The notes under the pieces were generated by a model, which was not told where the DNA came from, ran no database searches, and saw only the letters and a list, made by a program, of their open reading frames with translations. Shown in pieces: positions 35,316 through 45,068 of a stretch of 64,000 nt of DNA (position 1 is its first letter; each line of letters starts with the position of its first letter). This stretch comes from Cytophagales bacterium. GTDB lineage: Bacteria; Bacteroidota; Bacteroidia; Cytophagales; Microscillaceae. Both the position numbers and the translations under genes were made by a program. The stretch lies in NCBI GenBank assembly GCA_004293905.1, contig RDZE01000016.1, positions 62,001 to 126,000 of the forward strand, written 5' to 3'.

Positions 35316-36614
35316 TTATGTCCTACTAAGCATTTGACCTCTGTAGGCATCTAATTTAAGAAAAACAAATAGCAAAATGGTAAAAGAAAGTAGGGAAGAG
35401 CCACCATAACTGAAAAAAGGCAAGGGAATTCCTACAACAGGGAATAAGCCAATCGTCATGGCGATATTAATGGAGAAATGGAAAAACAAGATAGAGGCTA
35501 CTCCGTACCCATAAATGCGCACAAAGTGGTCTTTTTGCCTTTCTGCAATCAAAATGAGGCGATAAAGTAAATACATAAATAGACTTACAATGACCAAACT
35601 GCCTAACCAACCATACTCTTCGCCGATGGTGCAAAATATAAAATCTGTACTTTGTTCAGGTACGAAATTGAGTTTGGTTTGTGTTCCTTGTAAAAATCCT
35701 TTGCCCAATAAACCACCTGAGCCAATGGCTATTTTTGATTGTCGTATGTTCCAACCTGCTCGTAGTACTATTTCAGCATTATCAGGATTGACTAACACCA
35801 TAATTCTATCTCTTTGGTAGCCTTTTAGTACATTATTAACGATATAGTCCGAACTCATCACAAACAAGATGGCTACCAATGTAACAATCATTGTAGTAAT
35901 CAATAGGCGCGACATTTGCCTTACTATATTGAGTCGGATATAAAGCATCACTATCAGGGCTATGCTCAAAAGTGTAATGATGAGATAAATTTCGGCTACG
36001 AAAAGCGTAAGTACGAACAAGATAATGGCTGCAAAATAACTTGCAAACCAGCTATTGGGCAAACCTTCGCGGTAGAGTACAAAAATAAAAGAGCTATACA
36101 CCATTGCCGAACCTAAATCTCCTTGTCTTAGAATCAAAAGAGCGGGTATGCCTATGATAGCTCCTGCGGTAAGGCGAGTTTGCCAATGGTCTAAACGTAT
36201 ATTAATACTTGATAAATACTTGGCTAATGCTAAGGCGGTTGCAAATTTTGAAATTTCGGAAGGCTGGAAACCAAACATTCCCAGTCTGAACCAAGAAGTA
36301 GAGCCGGCTATTTTAGAACCCAAAAATAAGACTAACAAAAGTAATAATATTGCTCCTGCATAAACAAGGTAGGCAAAATTGAAAAAGAAACGAAAATCTA
36401 TGGCTACTATGGCAATAATGACAATAAAACTCGCACCAAAAAACATCATTTGTTTGGTTGAATTGAGCGAAAGCCCAAAGTAAGCAGTTTCGGGTTGGTA
36501 CACTACCGCAAAAATATTGAGGATGCCCCAAGTTACTGAAAATAGATATAACAAGACGGTAATCCAATCAAAAGTAAGACGATTGCTTGGGTTTGAGAGT
36601 GTAGTCGTTGTCAA
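35316..36614 (-). CDS. rodA: Rod-shape/peptidoglycan glycosyltransferase RodA (SEDS family)
   Basis: About ten membrane helices of the SEDS family. The second half has the family signatures GLLGKGFLQGTQTKLNFVPEQSTDFIFCTIGEEYGWLGS, including the conserved Glu and Asp-Phe-Ile region, and the closing GLFPVVGIPLPFFSYGGSSLL. RodA polymerises lipid II with PBP2 during elongation. No ATG exists before the domain: usable starts are TTG at 36614 (chosen; 432 residues), GTG at 36635 or TTG at 36665. mreB/mreC/mrdA are not in the window. It leads the M16 gene by 28 bases. Confidence 0.9.
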   Translation of the reverse strand: MTTTTLSNPSNRLTFDWITVLLYLFSVTWGILNIFAVVYQPETAYFGLSLNSTKQMMFFGASFIVIIAIVAIDFRFFFNFAYLVYAGAILLLLLVLFLGSKIAGSTSWFRLGMFGFQPSEISKFATALALAKYLSSINIRLDHWQTRLTAGAIIGIPALLILRQGDLGSAMVYSSFIFVLYREGLPNSWFASYFAAIILFVLTLFVAEIYLIITLLSIALIVMLYIRLNIVRQMSRLLITTMIVTLVAILFVMSSDYIVNNVLKGYQRDRIMVLVNPDNAEIVLRAGWNIRQSKIAIGSGGLLGKGFLQGTQTKLNFVPEQSTDFIFCTIGEEYGWLGSLVIVSLFMYLLYRLILIAERQKDHFVRIYGYGVASILFFHFSINIAMTIGLFPVVGIPLPFFSYGGSSLLSFTILLFVFLKLDAYRGQMLSRT

Positions 36615-36710
36615 GGAGATAATTTTTTTTTGCACAAAATTAGTGTAAAAAAAAGATATTCCCAACTTTTTAAGTAAAGGAATATCTTCTTCGTAATGAT
36701 AAAGGATTTT

Positions 36711-38651
36711 TTATTGTTTCATTTGCCAAACATCATTGTTAGAGTCTATGTCGGGCAACACGCGGTCAGGGTCTAAACGTACTTCTTTGATTTTTTTCTT
36801 TGTGCTGTAGATGTATTCGTATTTCGTACCTCTTTGCCAGATTTCTACGGGTAGTTTGATACGTACTTTTGTATTATCTTCTTCGGTTATTTCTAAAACT
36901 ACGGGCATTAGTACATTTTGGCGGTTATTAAGGTTGATAGAGTAACCTCCTTCTATGGGATTTACTGTTTCTATGCCTTGGTCTATGTTGTCATTGGTAT
37001 AGAACCAGCTACGCCAAAACCAATCTAAGTCTTCTCCCGCTCCATTTTCCATTGCATTGAAAAAATCGTAAGGGGTAGGGTGTTTGTATGCCCAGTTTTT
37101 GATATAATTTTTGAATGCGTAGTCAAATCTTTCAGTGCCTAAGATATACTCGCGAAGCATTAACAGCCCTGTGGCGGGTTTGTAATAAGCCGATACACCT
37201 AAAAAAGCCTCCTGCACTATATCAGGGTAGGTAGAAATAGGCTCTCTCTTGTCGTATTTGAAGTAAAAAATAAGGTCGCGTGGGCTTTTGAGTAGCGCAT
37301 TTTTGAGGTATTCTCCTTTATTGAAATTTTTGGTACTGTAGTAGTTGATAAAAGTATTGAAGCCTTCGTCCATCCAAGGATACAAACGCTCGTTATTACC
37401 TACAATCATAGGAAACCAATTGTGCCCAAATTCGTGGTCAGTAACGTCCCATAAATCAGCCGTTTTTGATTGCCAATCACAGAAAGAAACGCCCGGATAT
37501 TCCATACCTCCTACATAGCCCGCTACATTGACTGCCACAGGATAAGGATACTCAAACCACATTTGGGAGTAGTGTTCTATAGAGGCTTTTGTATATTCTG
37601 TGGAGCGTCCCCAACCATTAGTACCTGCACTTTCTACAGGGTATACAGACATTGCCAATCCTTTGCGCCCACTTGGAAAATTGAGGCTGGCGGCGTCCCA
37701 AATAAAAGCTGTAGAGGAGGCAAAAGCCACATCGCGGGTGTTGCTCATTTTGAAGTGCCAAGTGGCTTTTCCTTGCTGCATAGGACGAGTTTTAGCAGTG
37801 TTGCCTACTTCTTTTTCACTAATAATCATCACTGTTTTATCGCTATTTTTGGCAGTTTCTAAGGCTTTGATTTGCTCAGCAGTAAGCACTTCATTGGGGT
37901 TTTGCAACTCGCCTGAACCTACCACAATATGATTGAAGGGGACAGTTACTTTATAGTCGAAATCGCCATATTCGCAATAAAACTCACCTGCACCCAAATA
38001 GGGCTCTATATTCCAACCTTTTATGTCATCATATACTGCCATTCTTGGATACCATTGTGCCATTTCGTATACTACGCCTTTTTGAGTAGCCAAACGCCCC
38101 ATTCTATCAGAGCCTTTTTCGGGTATGATGAAGCTATATGCCATCGTAATTTCTACTTTTCCGCCTTTGCTTTTGAGTGCTTCGCTGAGTTGTATTTGTA
38201 GACGAGTATCTGTGATTACAAATTTGGCATCATTTCCATTTACTTTTAGGCTTTGGATTTGATAACCACCGTCCATATTTGCGCCTTCATAACGCCCTTC
38301 ATTGTGCAGAGTAAGCGAACCTCTGGAGTCTTTTGTGAATTTGTTTTGGTCTAATTGTAACCATATAAAAGGCAATTCGTGGGGGCTGTTATTGGTATAA
38401 GTGATGGTTACATTGCCCGTAATTTTGTGTAATTTATCATCTAATTCTACTTGTATGGCATAATCTGCTTTGTTTTGCCAATAGTTTTCTCCGGGCATTC
38501 CAGCAGCCGAACGATAAGGAGTGCCGTGTTGATATTGAAGGATAGGGTCAAAGTAAGATTGATTATTTTTAAGTTGAGCCTTGGCTATTTGATAACCCAA
38601 AGTGAGTGATAATAATAGCATCGAGAGGCTCGATAAGTATTTCTTTATCAT
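36711..38651 (-). CDS. Secreted M1-family zinc metallopeptidase (aminopeptidase-like)
   Basis: 646 residues. Signal peptide to about residue 24 (IAKAQ). The M1 zinc site [13 protein letters not shown] (HEFGH) and the downstream Glu in [10 protein letters not shown] are intact, and the exopeptidase region GGMEYPG shows the G-x-M-E-N-like segment, with Tyr-Pro instead of Asn after Glu. Cleaves amino-terminal residues of peptides in the periplasm or outside. The extra 13 codons to a TTG at 38690 are not convincing. It follows a small CxxC protein gene. Confidence 0.9.
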   Translation of the reverse strand: MIKKYLSSLSMLLLSLTLGYQIAKAQLKNNQSYFDPILQYQHGTPYRSAAGMPGENYWQNKADYAIQVELDDKLHKITGNVTITYTNNSPHELPFIWLQLDQNKFTKDSRGSLTLHNEGRYEGANMDGGYQIQSLKVNGNDAKFVITDTRLQIQLSEALKSKGGKVEITMAYSFIIPEKGSDRMGRLATQKGVVYEMAQWYPRMAVYDDIKGWNIEPYLGAGEFYCEYGDFDYKVTVPFNHIVVGSGELQNPNEVLTAEQIKALETAKNSDKTVMIISEKEVGNTAKTRPMQQGKATWHFKMSNTRDVAFASSTAFIWDAASLNFPSGRKGLAMSVYPVESAGTNGWGRSTEYTKASIEHYSQMWFEYPYPVAVNVAGYVGGMEYPGVSFCDWQSKTADLWDVTDHEFGHNWFPMIVGNNERLYPWMDEGFNTFINYYSTKNFNKGEYLKNALLKSPRDLIFYFKYDKREPISTYPDIVQEAFLGVSAYYKPATGLLMLREYILGTERFDYAFKNYIKNWAYKHPTPYDFFNAMENGAGEDLDWFWRSWFYTNDNIDQGIETVNPIEGGYSINLNNRQNVLMPVVLEITEEDNTKVRIKLPVEIWQRGTKYEYIYSTKKKIKEVRLDPDRVLPDIDSNNDVWQMKQ

Positions 38652-38692
38652 AAAAAAAAGGTTAATGGTGATAACTACATTGAACCCCAAAT

Positions 38693-38956
38693 TTATGCAT
38701 TTTTTTTATATTTTCTTTTCTTTTTTGCATTTCTGTACCACAAAATACCCAAAGTAGTAAGAAGAACATAGGGTACGGAAGCCAAATAAACAATCCCTGC
38801 ATTGAGCCCACTTCCTATTTTTTTGCCTTTGCTAATGTTATTTTCTACGGTTGCGCGGCACATAGCGCATTGCCCATAAGCCTTAGTAGGTGGCAGAATG
38901 ACAAGGCATTGAAACCATAAAAACAAAATAAGAAATGTGCGTGTTGCCTTTTTCAT
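38693..38956 (-). CDS. Small CxxC membrane protein of the oxidase-accessory cluster
   Basis: 87 residues. Signal peptide or anchor at 8-28 (cut likely after YGQ), then [20 protein letters not shown], a C-x-x-C pair, and one membrane helix (51-72) ending with a Lys-rich tail. I have seen proteins of this kind beside DUF420 and SCO genes in Bacteroidota; a role in copper or redox handling for cytochrome oxidase would be plausible but is inferred from context only. No known domain. Confidence 0.6.
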   Translation of the reverse strand: MKKATRTFLILFLWFQCLVILPPTKAYGQCAMCRATVENNISKGKKIGSGLNAGIVYLASVPYVLLTTLGILWYRNAKKKRKYKKNA

Positions 38957-38966
38957 TGGTTTTGGG

Positions 38967-39518
38967 TTAGTGAGTATAATAGGGGCTAATCATCAAATAA
39001 ACCAATACACCTGTAATGGCTACATAAGTCCATATCGGAAAAGTGTATTTTACGATACGGCGATGGCGGTCGTATTGTTGGGTAATGCCAAAGTAAATAG
39101 CCAAAAGCACAAAAGGGACTACTACTGCTGCTAAAATGATGTGTGTAAGTAGTATAAAGTAGTAGATATAACGAATAAATCCTACACCACCATAGGGCGT
39201 AGAATCAGCGTTATTGTGGTAAATGACATAAGAAACTAAGAAAATAGAAGACAACACAAATGCAGACATCATCATAGTACGGTGCATTACTATGTTTTTC
39301 TGGCGAATGAAGTAATACCCTACAAGCAAGCACATAGCTGTTGCTGAGTTGATAAATGCGTTCAGGTGTGGCAAAAAGGAAACTTCTAAACCTTCTATTT
39401 TGGTATATTTAGCACCAAAAAACAAGTAAGCCACCACAATAGGAATAGCAACAGAAAGCACACCTATCAGGGTGATATACAAGCGGTTATTAATGGGAGG
39501 AGTGGTTGTTTGTTCCAT
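38967..39518 (-). CDS. DUF420 membrane protein
   Basis: 183 residues with five transmembrane helices and paired histidines (for example LPHLNAFINS, VMHRTMM, VIYHNN, LLTHIILA), as expected of DUF420. The family includes CtaM/YozB, which is needed for activity of some caa3/aa3 oxidases in Gram-positive bacteria. In this cluster the same link to cytochrome oxidase is suggested by SCO and COX4-like neighbours. Ten bases separate it from the small CxxC gene; 31 bases precede it. Confidence 0.85.
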   Translation of the reverse strand: MEQTTTPPINNRLYITLIGVLSVAIPIVVAYLFFGAKYTKIEGLEVSFLPHLNAFINSATAMCLLVGYYFIRQKNIVMHRTMMMSAFVLSSIFLVSYVIYHNNADSTPYGGVGFIRYIYYFILLTHIILAAVVVPFVLLAIYFGITQQYDRHRRIVKYTFPIWTYVAITGVLVYLMISPYYTH

Positions 39519-39549
39519 AGTAGTATTATTATAACAATGATTATGATTT

Positions 39550-40206
39550 TTATAAATGATTGGTTTCTTTTTCTAAAATCTTAATTTCTACAAGGAGTCG
39601 TTCTATTTCTTCGGGTTGTGTGCCATCGTAGTAGCCTCTGATTCGTCCTTTTTTATCTACCAAAATCAATTTAGAAGAGTGGATAAAATCGGGTGTTACA
39701 GTGTCTTTTTCTTCACCTGCGACAATATAAAAGCCTTTTTCTGCCAAATGATAAATATCTTTTTTATTACCCGTCAGAAAAAACCATTTGTCTTTTTGTG
39801 CTTGGTAGCGTTGGGCATAATTGAGAAGCACCTCAGGGGTATCGCGTTGAGGGTCTACTGTAAAGGAGAGAAGAGTTATATCAGTATTTTTCTCAAAAGT
39901 ATTTTGAATGCGTCTTAATCCTTCCGACATTTTGGGGCAAAAATTGGGATTGCCACAACTTGTAAAGAAAAAATCAGCTATTACTATTTTTCCCGCAAGT
40001 TGTTTGCCATTGAATGAGCGGTTGTATTGGTCTTTTAGTTCAAAAGAAGGAATTTGATGATAAATAGTATCTCCCTCCTTCACTCCTTGAGGGTAGTAAA
40101 TAGGGAGTTTGTATTCATTTTTACCAAAGAAATGTAAAAATCCATACACAAAAATAGGCATCACTACAATTGTGACCAGCAAGCTGAGTTGATATATTTT
40201 TCTCAT
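39550..40206 (-). CDS. SCO1/SenC-family copper protein with an atypical CX5C motif
   Basis: 218 residues, one N-terminal membrane helix (7-27) and a thioredoxin-fold SCO domain (about 45-212). SCO proteins deliver copper to the CuA site of cytochrome oxidase using C-x3-C plus a distal His. Here the cysteines are Cys84 and Cys90 in TSCGNPNFCPKM, that is CX5C, two residues longer than the canonical CPxxCP; the distal His176 (FIHSSKLILVDKKGRIRG) is kept. The rest aligns well (LLSFTVDPQRDTPEVL). The window read is the only evidence for the longer loop. Confidence 0.88.
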   Translation of the reverse strand: MRKIYQLSLLVTIVVMPIFVYGFLHFFGKNEYKLPIYYPQGVKEGDTIYHQIPSFELKDQYNRSFNGKQLAGKIVIADFFFTSCGNPNFCPKMSEGLRRIQNTFEKNTDITLLSFTVDPQRDTPEVLLNYAQRYQAQKDKWFFLTGNKKDIYHLAEKGFYIVAGEEKDTVTPDFIHSSKLILVDKKGRIRGYYDGTQPEEIERLLVEIKILEKETNHL

Positions 40207-40243
40207 GCTCTTATAACTATGCGTAGGACTTTATTGTTTGCAA

Positions 40244-40567
40244 TTAAGCACTTTGGAATATGGCATTGCCTTCCATAATAAGCGCGATAATCAACCAAAT
40301 AACAAAAGCCATAGGAAGTAAGATAGCATAAATAAGGCTTTTCGCTTCGTGGCGTAAGTGCATAAATTCACCTACAATGTAGCCTGCTTTTACTATCGTC
40401 ATAATGATGTAAAGAATTACATTCACATTGTGAGAAAAGATGTGGCTTAAGGCGACGAAAAACTCTAAACCAGTAATTCCTAAGAGAATCCAGAAAGTGA
40501 ACCAAATACCTGCGGTATTGGGTTTGGCTATTTCGCCTGTCGAGTCATGTTGAGTATGTTCTGCCAT
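40244..40567 (-). CDS. Cytochrome c oxidase subunit IV-like protein (prokaryotic COX4)
   Basis: 107 residues, three membrane helices (22-43, 48-68, 78-99) with FMHLRHE between helices 2 and 3, a pattern of the prokaryotic COX4/CyoD-like family. First gene of the minus-strand run with SCO, DUF420 and the CxxC protein. Subunits I-III are not present in the window, so the oxidase itself is encoded elsewhere. Confidence 0.85.
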   Translation of the reverse strand: MAEHTQHDSTGEIAKPNTAGIWFTFWILLGITGLEFFVALSHIFSHNVNVILYIIMTIVKAGYIVGEFMHLRHEAKSLIYAILLPMAFVIWLIIALIMEGNAIFQSA

Positions 40568-40638
40568 AATGAGATAAGACTTTTTTTTGCAAAAGAAAGA
40601 AAAATTATTTTCTTTGCGAAAGATTTAGCCAAATTATT

Positions 40639-41652
40639 TTGAAAAATATTTTTATTACAGGTGCTAATGGCTTGATAGGAAGCTATTTAGTACAACATTT
40701 CATAAAAGAAGGATATACTGTACACGCCTTATACCGTACTTCGAGTGATATTGCTTATTTGTGGGAGCTAAAAAATCAAATTCATTGGCATGAAGGCGAT
40801 ATTTTTGATACTTTGTTGTTAATAGAGCTATTCAAAGATATAGATATGGTAATACATGCAGCGGCTATGGTTTCTTTTCATTATAATGATAGAAAAAAAA
40901 TGTACGAAACCAATGTTGTAGGTACTGCCAATATAGTAAATGCGTGCTTAGAAACAGGTGTTAAAAAATTTTGTTATATTAGCTCTGTGGCTTCATTGGG
41001 CAGAAAAAAAGGCGAAACAGAAATAAACGAGCTTTCAAAATGGGAAGACAATGAAAAGTTTACTTATTATGGTCAAACCAAATATTTGGCAGAGTTAGAA
41101 GTACAAAGAGGCGTAGCAGAAGGGCTTGATGCTTTTATTGTGTGCCCTTCGGTAGTGTTAGGCGTTGGAGATTGGCGCAAAAGTAGTTTGCGTTTATTTG
41201 AGTATGTACAAAAACAAACACCTTTTTATACTTCTGGCTGGATAAATTATGTAGACGTGCGCGATGTTACTCATTGCATCGCACTACTTTTGGAGCAAGG
41301 GAGAGCAGTATCGGGTGAGCGATTTATATTGAATGCAGGCGTAACCACATACAAAAATTTATTTATGCAGATAGCCAATAGGTTGCAGAAAAAAGCTCCT
41401 CAATGGCTCATTAGTAATTTTTGGCTTATGTTCATCAGTCGATTTTTACGTTTGTTACAGTTGCTTACAGGCATTCGTCCCAATCTCACACCAGAAACGG
41501 CGCAAGCCGCAATATATCAGTTCAGTATTGCAAATGAAAAAGTAAAGAAGCAAATAAACTATTCTTTTTTATCTCTTGAGCAAACCTTAGACTGGGTCAT
41601 AGAAACGGGCAATCAACAAAAAGAGCCTCGTTATTTAGGAAAATCGGGGTAG
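40639..41652 (+). CDS. NAD(P)-dependent epimerase/dehydratase (extended SDR)
   Basis: 337 residues. Rossmann start KNIFITGANGLIGSYLV (GxxGxxG), D-I-F-D for the adenine pocket, VIHAAAMVSF, catalytic Ser in CYISSVASLG and Tyr/Lys in YYGQTKYLAE. A C-terminal hydrophobic part (about 250-265) may touch membrane. Substrate unknown, resembling dihydroflavonol-4-reductase-like enzymes. The start codon is TTG at 40639; upstream in frame there is no ATG and the next ATG lies after the cofactor motif. Its last 22 bases overlap truA. Confidence 0.85.
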   Translation: MKNIFITGANGLIGSYLVQHFIKEGYTVHALYRTSSDIAYLWELKNQIHWHEGDIFDTLLLIELFKDIDMVIHAAAMVSFHYNDRKKMYETNVVGTANIVNACLETGVKKFCYISSVASLGRKKGETEINELSKWEDNEKFTYYGQTKYLAELEVQRGVAEGLDAFIVCPSVVLGVGDWRKSSLRLFEYVQKQTPFYTSGWINYVDVRDVTHCIALLLEQGRAVSGERFILNAGVTTYKNLFMQIANRLQKKAPQWLISNFWLMFISRFLRLLQLLTGIRPNLTPETAQAAIYQFSIANEKVKKQINYSFLSLEQTLDWVIETGNQQKEPRYLGKSG

Positions 41653-42371
41653 ATTACTTTGCTGAGGAACAAGCCTTGTGGAGGAGCCGCCGCGCCTACC
41701 AAACGCCTATCTTTCTGCAAAATAGCTGTTTCTAATGTCTTGATATTCATTTTTCCTTTTCCTACCTCGAGCAGTGTGCCTACTATCGCCCTTACCATAC
41801 CTCTTAGAAAACGATTGGCAGTAATTTCAAAAACCCAAAGATGAGGGCTATAGTGCCAAGTGGCTTGCTTAAGTTGGCATTTGAAATGTTGCACATCAGT
41901 ATTCACTTTTGAGAAAGATTGAAAATCTTCGTACTGCAAAAGCATTTGTGCGGCTTCTTGCATCAATATTTCATCATAAAAACGACTATCATCATACACA
42001 AGCCCCTCTAAAAAGGGATTTTTACTCCTACTTATTCTGTATTCGTAGCTCCGCCAAAGAGCATCATAACGGGCATGCCATTGCACATTTACAGGAGTAA
42101 TGTTTTTAATGACAATGTCATGAGGTAGTATTTTATTGATATGATACAACCACTGCGAGCGGTCAATTTCGATATCAGTATCAAAGTGAGCGAATTGTTG
42201 TTCAGCGTGTACGCCTGTATCGGTACGCCCACTCCCTACTATTTCAAGGCGTGTTCGCATCATTTTTTGCAGTGCATTTTCTATGCTTTCTTGCACCGTG
42301 ATAGCGTTGGGCTGTGATTGCCAGCCGTGGTAGTGAGTGCCTTTGTAGGCGATTTCTATGGCATAACGCAT
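41631..42371 (-). CDS. truA: tRNA pseudouridine(38-40) synthase
   Basis: 246 residues. Catalytic Asp51 in GSGRTDTGVHA, plus YKGTHYHGWQSQP at the N-terminus and the FLRGMVRAIVGTLLEVGKGK end, typical of TruA. Isomerises uridines 38-40 in the anticodon arm of many tRNAs. Twelve bases follow the rluA-type gene on the same strand; overlaps the SDR gene's 3' end. Confidence 0.96.
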   Translation of the reverse strand: MRYAIEIAYKGTHYHGWQSQPNAITVQESIENALQKMMRTRLEIVGSGRTDTGVHAEQQFAHFDTDIEIDRSQWLYHINKILPHDIVIKNITPVNVQWHARYDALWRSYEYRISRSKNPFLEGLVYDDSRFYDEILMQEAAQMLLQYEDFQSFSKVNTDVQHFKCQLKQATWHYSPHLWVFEITANRFLRGMVRAIVGTLLEVGKGKMNIKTLETAILQKDRRLVGAAAPPQGLFLSKVIYPDFPK

Positions 42372-42383
42372 AATAATCGTATT

Positions 42384-43109
42384 CTAAGAAGAAAATTTTT
42401 CTAATTGTCTTAGTAGCGCGCTCAAATCTTTGGGGTAGGGAGCTTCAATAGCTACTTCTTCGCCATTGAGTAGTTTAAACTGCAATGCGCGTGCATGCAA
42501 AGCTATGCGTGAAATAAGAGGTTGCTCTTCGGTATCTTTTTTCAGGTTAAATTTTTTCCTTTTTATTTCCGACAAAAAAATAGGTTTTCCACCATATTGT
42601 TCATCAGCAATGATAGGGGCTTTAAGTACAGCAAGGTGTATTCTGATTTGGTGCATACGTCCTGTCAAAGGGCGACATTCTACGAGTGTATGATGGTTGT
42701 AGGCTTGTAGTGTTTTAAAAAAAGTAAGTGCTTCTTTCCCTTGTTGAATGTCTATTTTTACAAAGCCTGTGGGCAGTGCCAAAATGGGGTAATTGACAGA
42801 AATGTAGTCAAAATCGTGTATTCCATTGACTATAGCGTGGTAAATTTTCGCGACTTCGCGCTTCTCAAATTGGATAGAGAGATGACGATAGGCTTCAGGA
42901 TTTTTGGCAATGGCTAATACTCCAGAGGTTTCGCGGTCAAGGCGGTGGCAGAGTTGCGCACTATCTATGTATTGGCGTGCTAAGGCAAGCATATTACTAC
43001 GCCCTTCGGGGCTGCGGTCGTGTAGACTTGAGAAAAAAGGAGGTTTATTAACTAAAATATAATCCTCGTTTTCGAAAAGGATTAAATCTTCAAAAATTAT
43101 TTTTTTCAT
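42384..43109 (-). CDS. RluA-family pseudouridine synthase
   Basis: 241 residues. Catalytic Asp58 in HRLDRETSG, ILVNKPPFFSSLH before it and PLTGRMHQIRIHLAVLKAPI after it. There is no N-terminal S4 domain, as in RluA/RluC-truncated or RsuA-distinct members, so its target (23S rRNA or tRNA) is open. Its ATG overlaps the stop of the PhoR-like kinase by four bases. Confidence 0.92.
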   Translation of the reverse strand: MKKIIFEDLILFENEDYILVNKPPFFSSLHDRSPEGRSNMLALARQYIDSAQLCHRLDRETSGVLAIAKNPEAYRHLSIQFEKREVAKIYHAIVNGIHDFDYISVNYPILALPTGFVKIDIQQGKEALTFFKTLQAYNHHTLVECRPLTGRMHQIRIHLAVLKAPIIADEQYGGKPIFLSEIKRKKFNLKKDTEEQPLISRIALHARALQFKLLNGEEVAIEAPYPKDLSALLRQLEKFSS

Positions 43110-44185
43110 ACATTATCTGAATGGTTGATTTGCGGCATAATACTATTTTGTTGGGTGAAGGCTTTCTTGAGGTAAAAACGAAATGCTGTACCTTGTTTTT
43201 TTTTGCTTCTTACTTCTATCTTAGATTGGTGTGCGTCTAAAATTTGTTTTACAATGGCTAAGCCCAAACCTGAACCACCTCTTTCCTTATTTCGGCTTTT
43301 TTCTATTCTGTAGAAGCGTTCAAAAATGCGGTCTGAGTGTCGTTTTGGAATACCTCTACCGTTATCGGCTATGGCAATATCTATGTATTCATTTTCTGTT
43401 TCAGTAAAACTTACACTTACCCAACCGCCTTCATAGCCATATTTTACGGCATTTTCTATGAGGTTCATCATTACTTGGTGTATGCGGTTATAATCTGCTA
43501 ATACATAAATATCTTTGTAATTTTCTTCTGCAAAAAGGAGGGAAATATTCTTTTCGGCAGCTTGTTCCTCAAGTTGCTCAAATACATCACAAACGATTTC
43601 GTAGAGGTCTAATTCTTCTAATTCCATTTTTAGCACACCTGCTTCAAGTTTTGAGAGGGTGAGCAAATCTTTGACGAGTTTATTGAGCCCATCGAGGCTT
43701 TTAGCGGCTTTACTCAAAAATTTTTCTCTTACATTTTCATCGTCTATAGCACCTTCGAGCAGTGTCAATAAATAGCCTTGAGCGGCAAAAATAGGGGTTT
43801 TGAGTTCGTGCGATACATCTGCCAAAAATTCTCTACGGTAGATTTCCAATCTTTTGAGCTCGTCTATTTCTTGTTGTTTAAAAGCGGCATAATCATATAC
43901 TTGGCTATTGAGTTTGTGTAGGGGTTGTAGTGTAGCACGTGTTTCTTTTTTGATGAACTTAAAATCTTTTTTTTTCATTTTTTCTAAGGCTTGGTATAGC
44001 TCATTGACTTCATTGAATATCAGAAATTCAAAAGTAAAAAAAGAAAGTAAGTAAGATAGTCCAAAAGTGATAGTAAGATTGCTTAACAATGCCCAACTGC
44101 TTACTTCAGGAAATAAAGAGAGAAAGGCAGTACTGATGAGTGCTACCAAAAAAGCCAAAAATAAAGAGATCGTTCTTATATTCAT
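43106..44185 (-). CDS. PhoR-like membrane sensor histidine kinase
   Basis: 359 residues. Two membrane helices (7-25, 32-56) with a very short external loop, a HAMP-like stretch (60-100), HisKA with His126 in ADVSHELKTPIFAAQGY, N-box NLIENAVKYG, DNGRGIPKRH, and GGSGLGLAIVK. The near-absence of an external sensor domain suggests it senses the membrane state or a partner, as PhoR does through the Pst system. Five bases after the response regulator gene, with which it forms a pair. Confidence 0.9.
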   Translation of the reverse strand: MNIRTISLFLAFLVALISTAFLSLFPEVSSWALLSNLTITFGLSYLLSFFTFEFLIFNEVNELYQALEKMKKKDFKFIKKETRATLQPLHKLNSQVYDYAAFKQQEIDELKRLEIYRREFLADVSHELKTPIFAAQGYLLTLLEGAIDDENVREKFLSKAAKSLDGLNKLVKDLLTLSKLEAGVLKMELEELDLYEIVCDVFEQLEEQAAEKNISLLFAEENYKDIYVLADYNRIHQVMMNLIENAVKYGYEGGWVSVSFTETENEYIDIAIADNGRGIPKRHSDRIFERFYRIEKSRNKERGGSGLGLAIVKQILDAHQSKIEVRSKKKQGTAFRFYLKKAFTQQNSIMPQINHSDNV

Positions 44186-44190
44186 AGCTT

Positions 44191-44895
44191 CTAATAATCA
44201 GTTTGGTCGGCAGTGAGTTTATAGCCTACTCCTTTGATGGTTTTGATATAATTTTCGCCTATTTTTTCACGTACTTTTCTGATGTGCACATCTACTGTTC
44301 GTGCTAAAACATATACATCAGAACCCCAAATGCTTTGCAATAAATCATCACGACTGAATACTTTTTCGGGGTTTTGGGCTAAAAAATACAGTAGTTCAAA
44401 TTCTTTTTTGGGTAGTAAAATAGGTTGTTTGTTTTTGAAAACAGTATAGCTTTGCTTGTCTATGACTAAATCGGCGAAACTGACAGTTTGACTGCGTGTA
44501 TTTTTCTTGCGGTCGCGTCTGAAAAAAGCAGTAATTCTACCCAAAAGAGCTCTAATTTTGATAGGTTTTACCAAGTAGTCATCAACACCTACATCGAAAG
44601 CGGCTACTTCGGAGTATTCTTCGGCGCGCGCCGTAAGTATGATGATAAAAGTATCTGCCAAGTCGGGTATTTCGCGAATACGGCGGCTTGTTTCTACACC
44701 ATCTATTTTGGGCATCATAATGTCCATAATGATAAGATGTGGCAAATAAGCTTTGGCTACCTCTATGGCATCTTTGCCGTTGTCGGCGGTTTTTACCTCA
44801 TAACCATTTTTTTGGAGGTTATATTTGAGCATTTCTAAAATATCGCTGTCATCATCGACTACCAAAATGCGATAAGAGATAGGACTGTTTTCCAT
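44191..44895 (-). CDS. OmpR/PhoB-type response regulator
   Basis: 234 residues. Receiver domain with acidic pocket VVDDDSD, phosphorylated Asp58 in IIMDIMMPKIDG, Thr in IILTARAEE and Lys in DDYLVKPIK; winged-helix DNA-binding domain at about 135-230 (RTVDVHIRKVREKIG, KTIKGVGYKL). It would act as the DNA-binding partner of the PhoR-like kinase. TAACTTTG on the minus strand (44982-44989) may be its -7 box, which would give an 80-base leader. Confidence 0.93.
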   Translation of the reverse strand: MENSPISYRILVVDDDSDILEMLKYNLQKNGYEVKTADNGKDAIEVAKAYLPHLIIMDIMMPKIDGVETSRRIREIPDLADTFIIILTARAEEYSEVAAFDVGVDDYLVKPIKIRALLGRITAFFRRDRKKNTRSQTVSFADLVIDKQSYTVFKNKQPILLPKKEFELLYFLAQNPEKVFSRDDLLQSIWGSDVYVLARTVDVHIRKVREKIGENYIKTIKGVGYKLTADQTDY

Positions 44896-45019
44896 TGTTT
44901 TATACTAAATTATCAATGTTTGATGTGTTAGGTCTTGAAGGCTTATCGTTGAGAAATTGTGGTGAGTGATTATTGATGCGACAAAGTTAAAAAAATATAT
45001 TATTTTCGCCTTATTAAAG

Positions 45020-45059
45020 TTTCTTTCTCTTTACAAATTTACTTGCAAAGAGAAAGAAA
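45020..45059 (-). terminator. Long hairpin beyond the TlpA gene, possible terminator
   Basis: A perfect 13-base inverted repeat, TTTCTTTCTCTTT / AAAGAGAAAGAAA, with a 14-base loop, ending 9 bases from the tlpA-like stop. On the minus strand it lacks a clear T-run (it continues CTTTAATAAGG), so termination is only likely. Confidence 0.5.
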
Positions 45060-45068
45060 AGCATTTTT

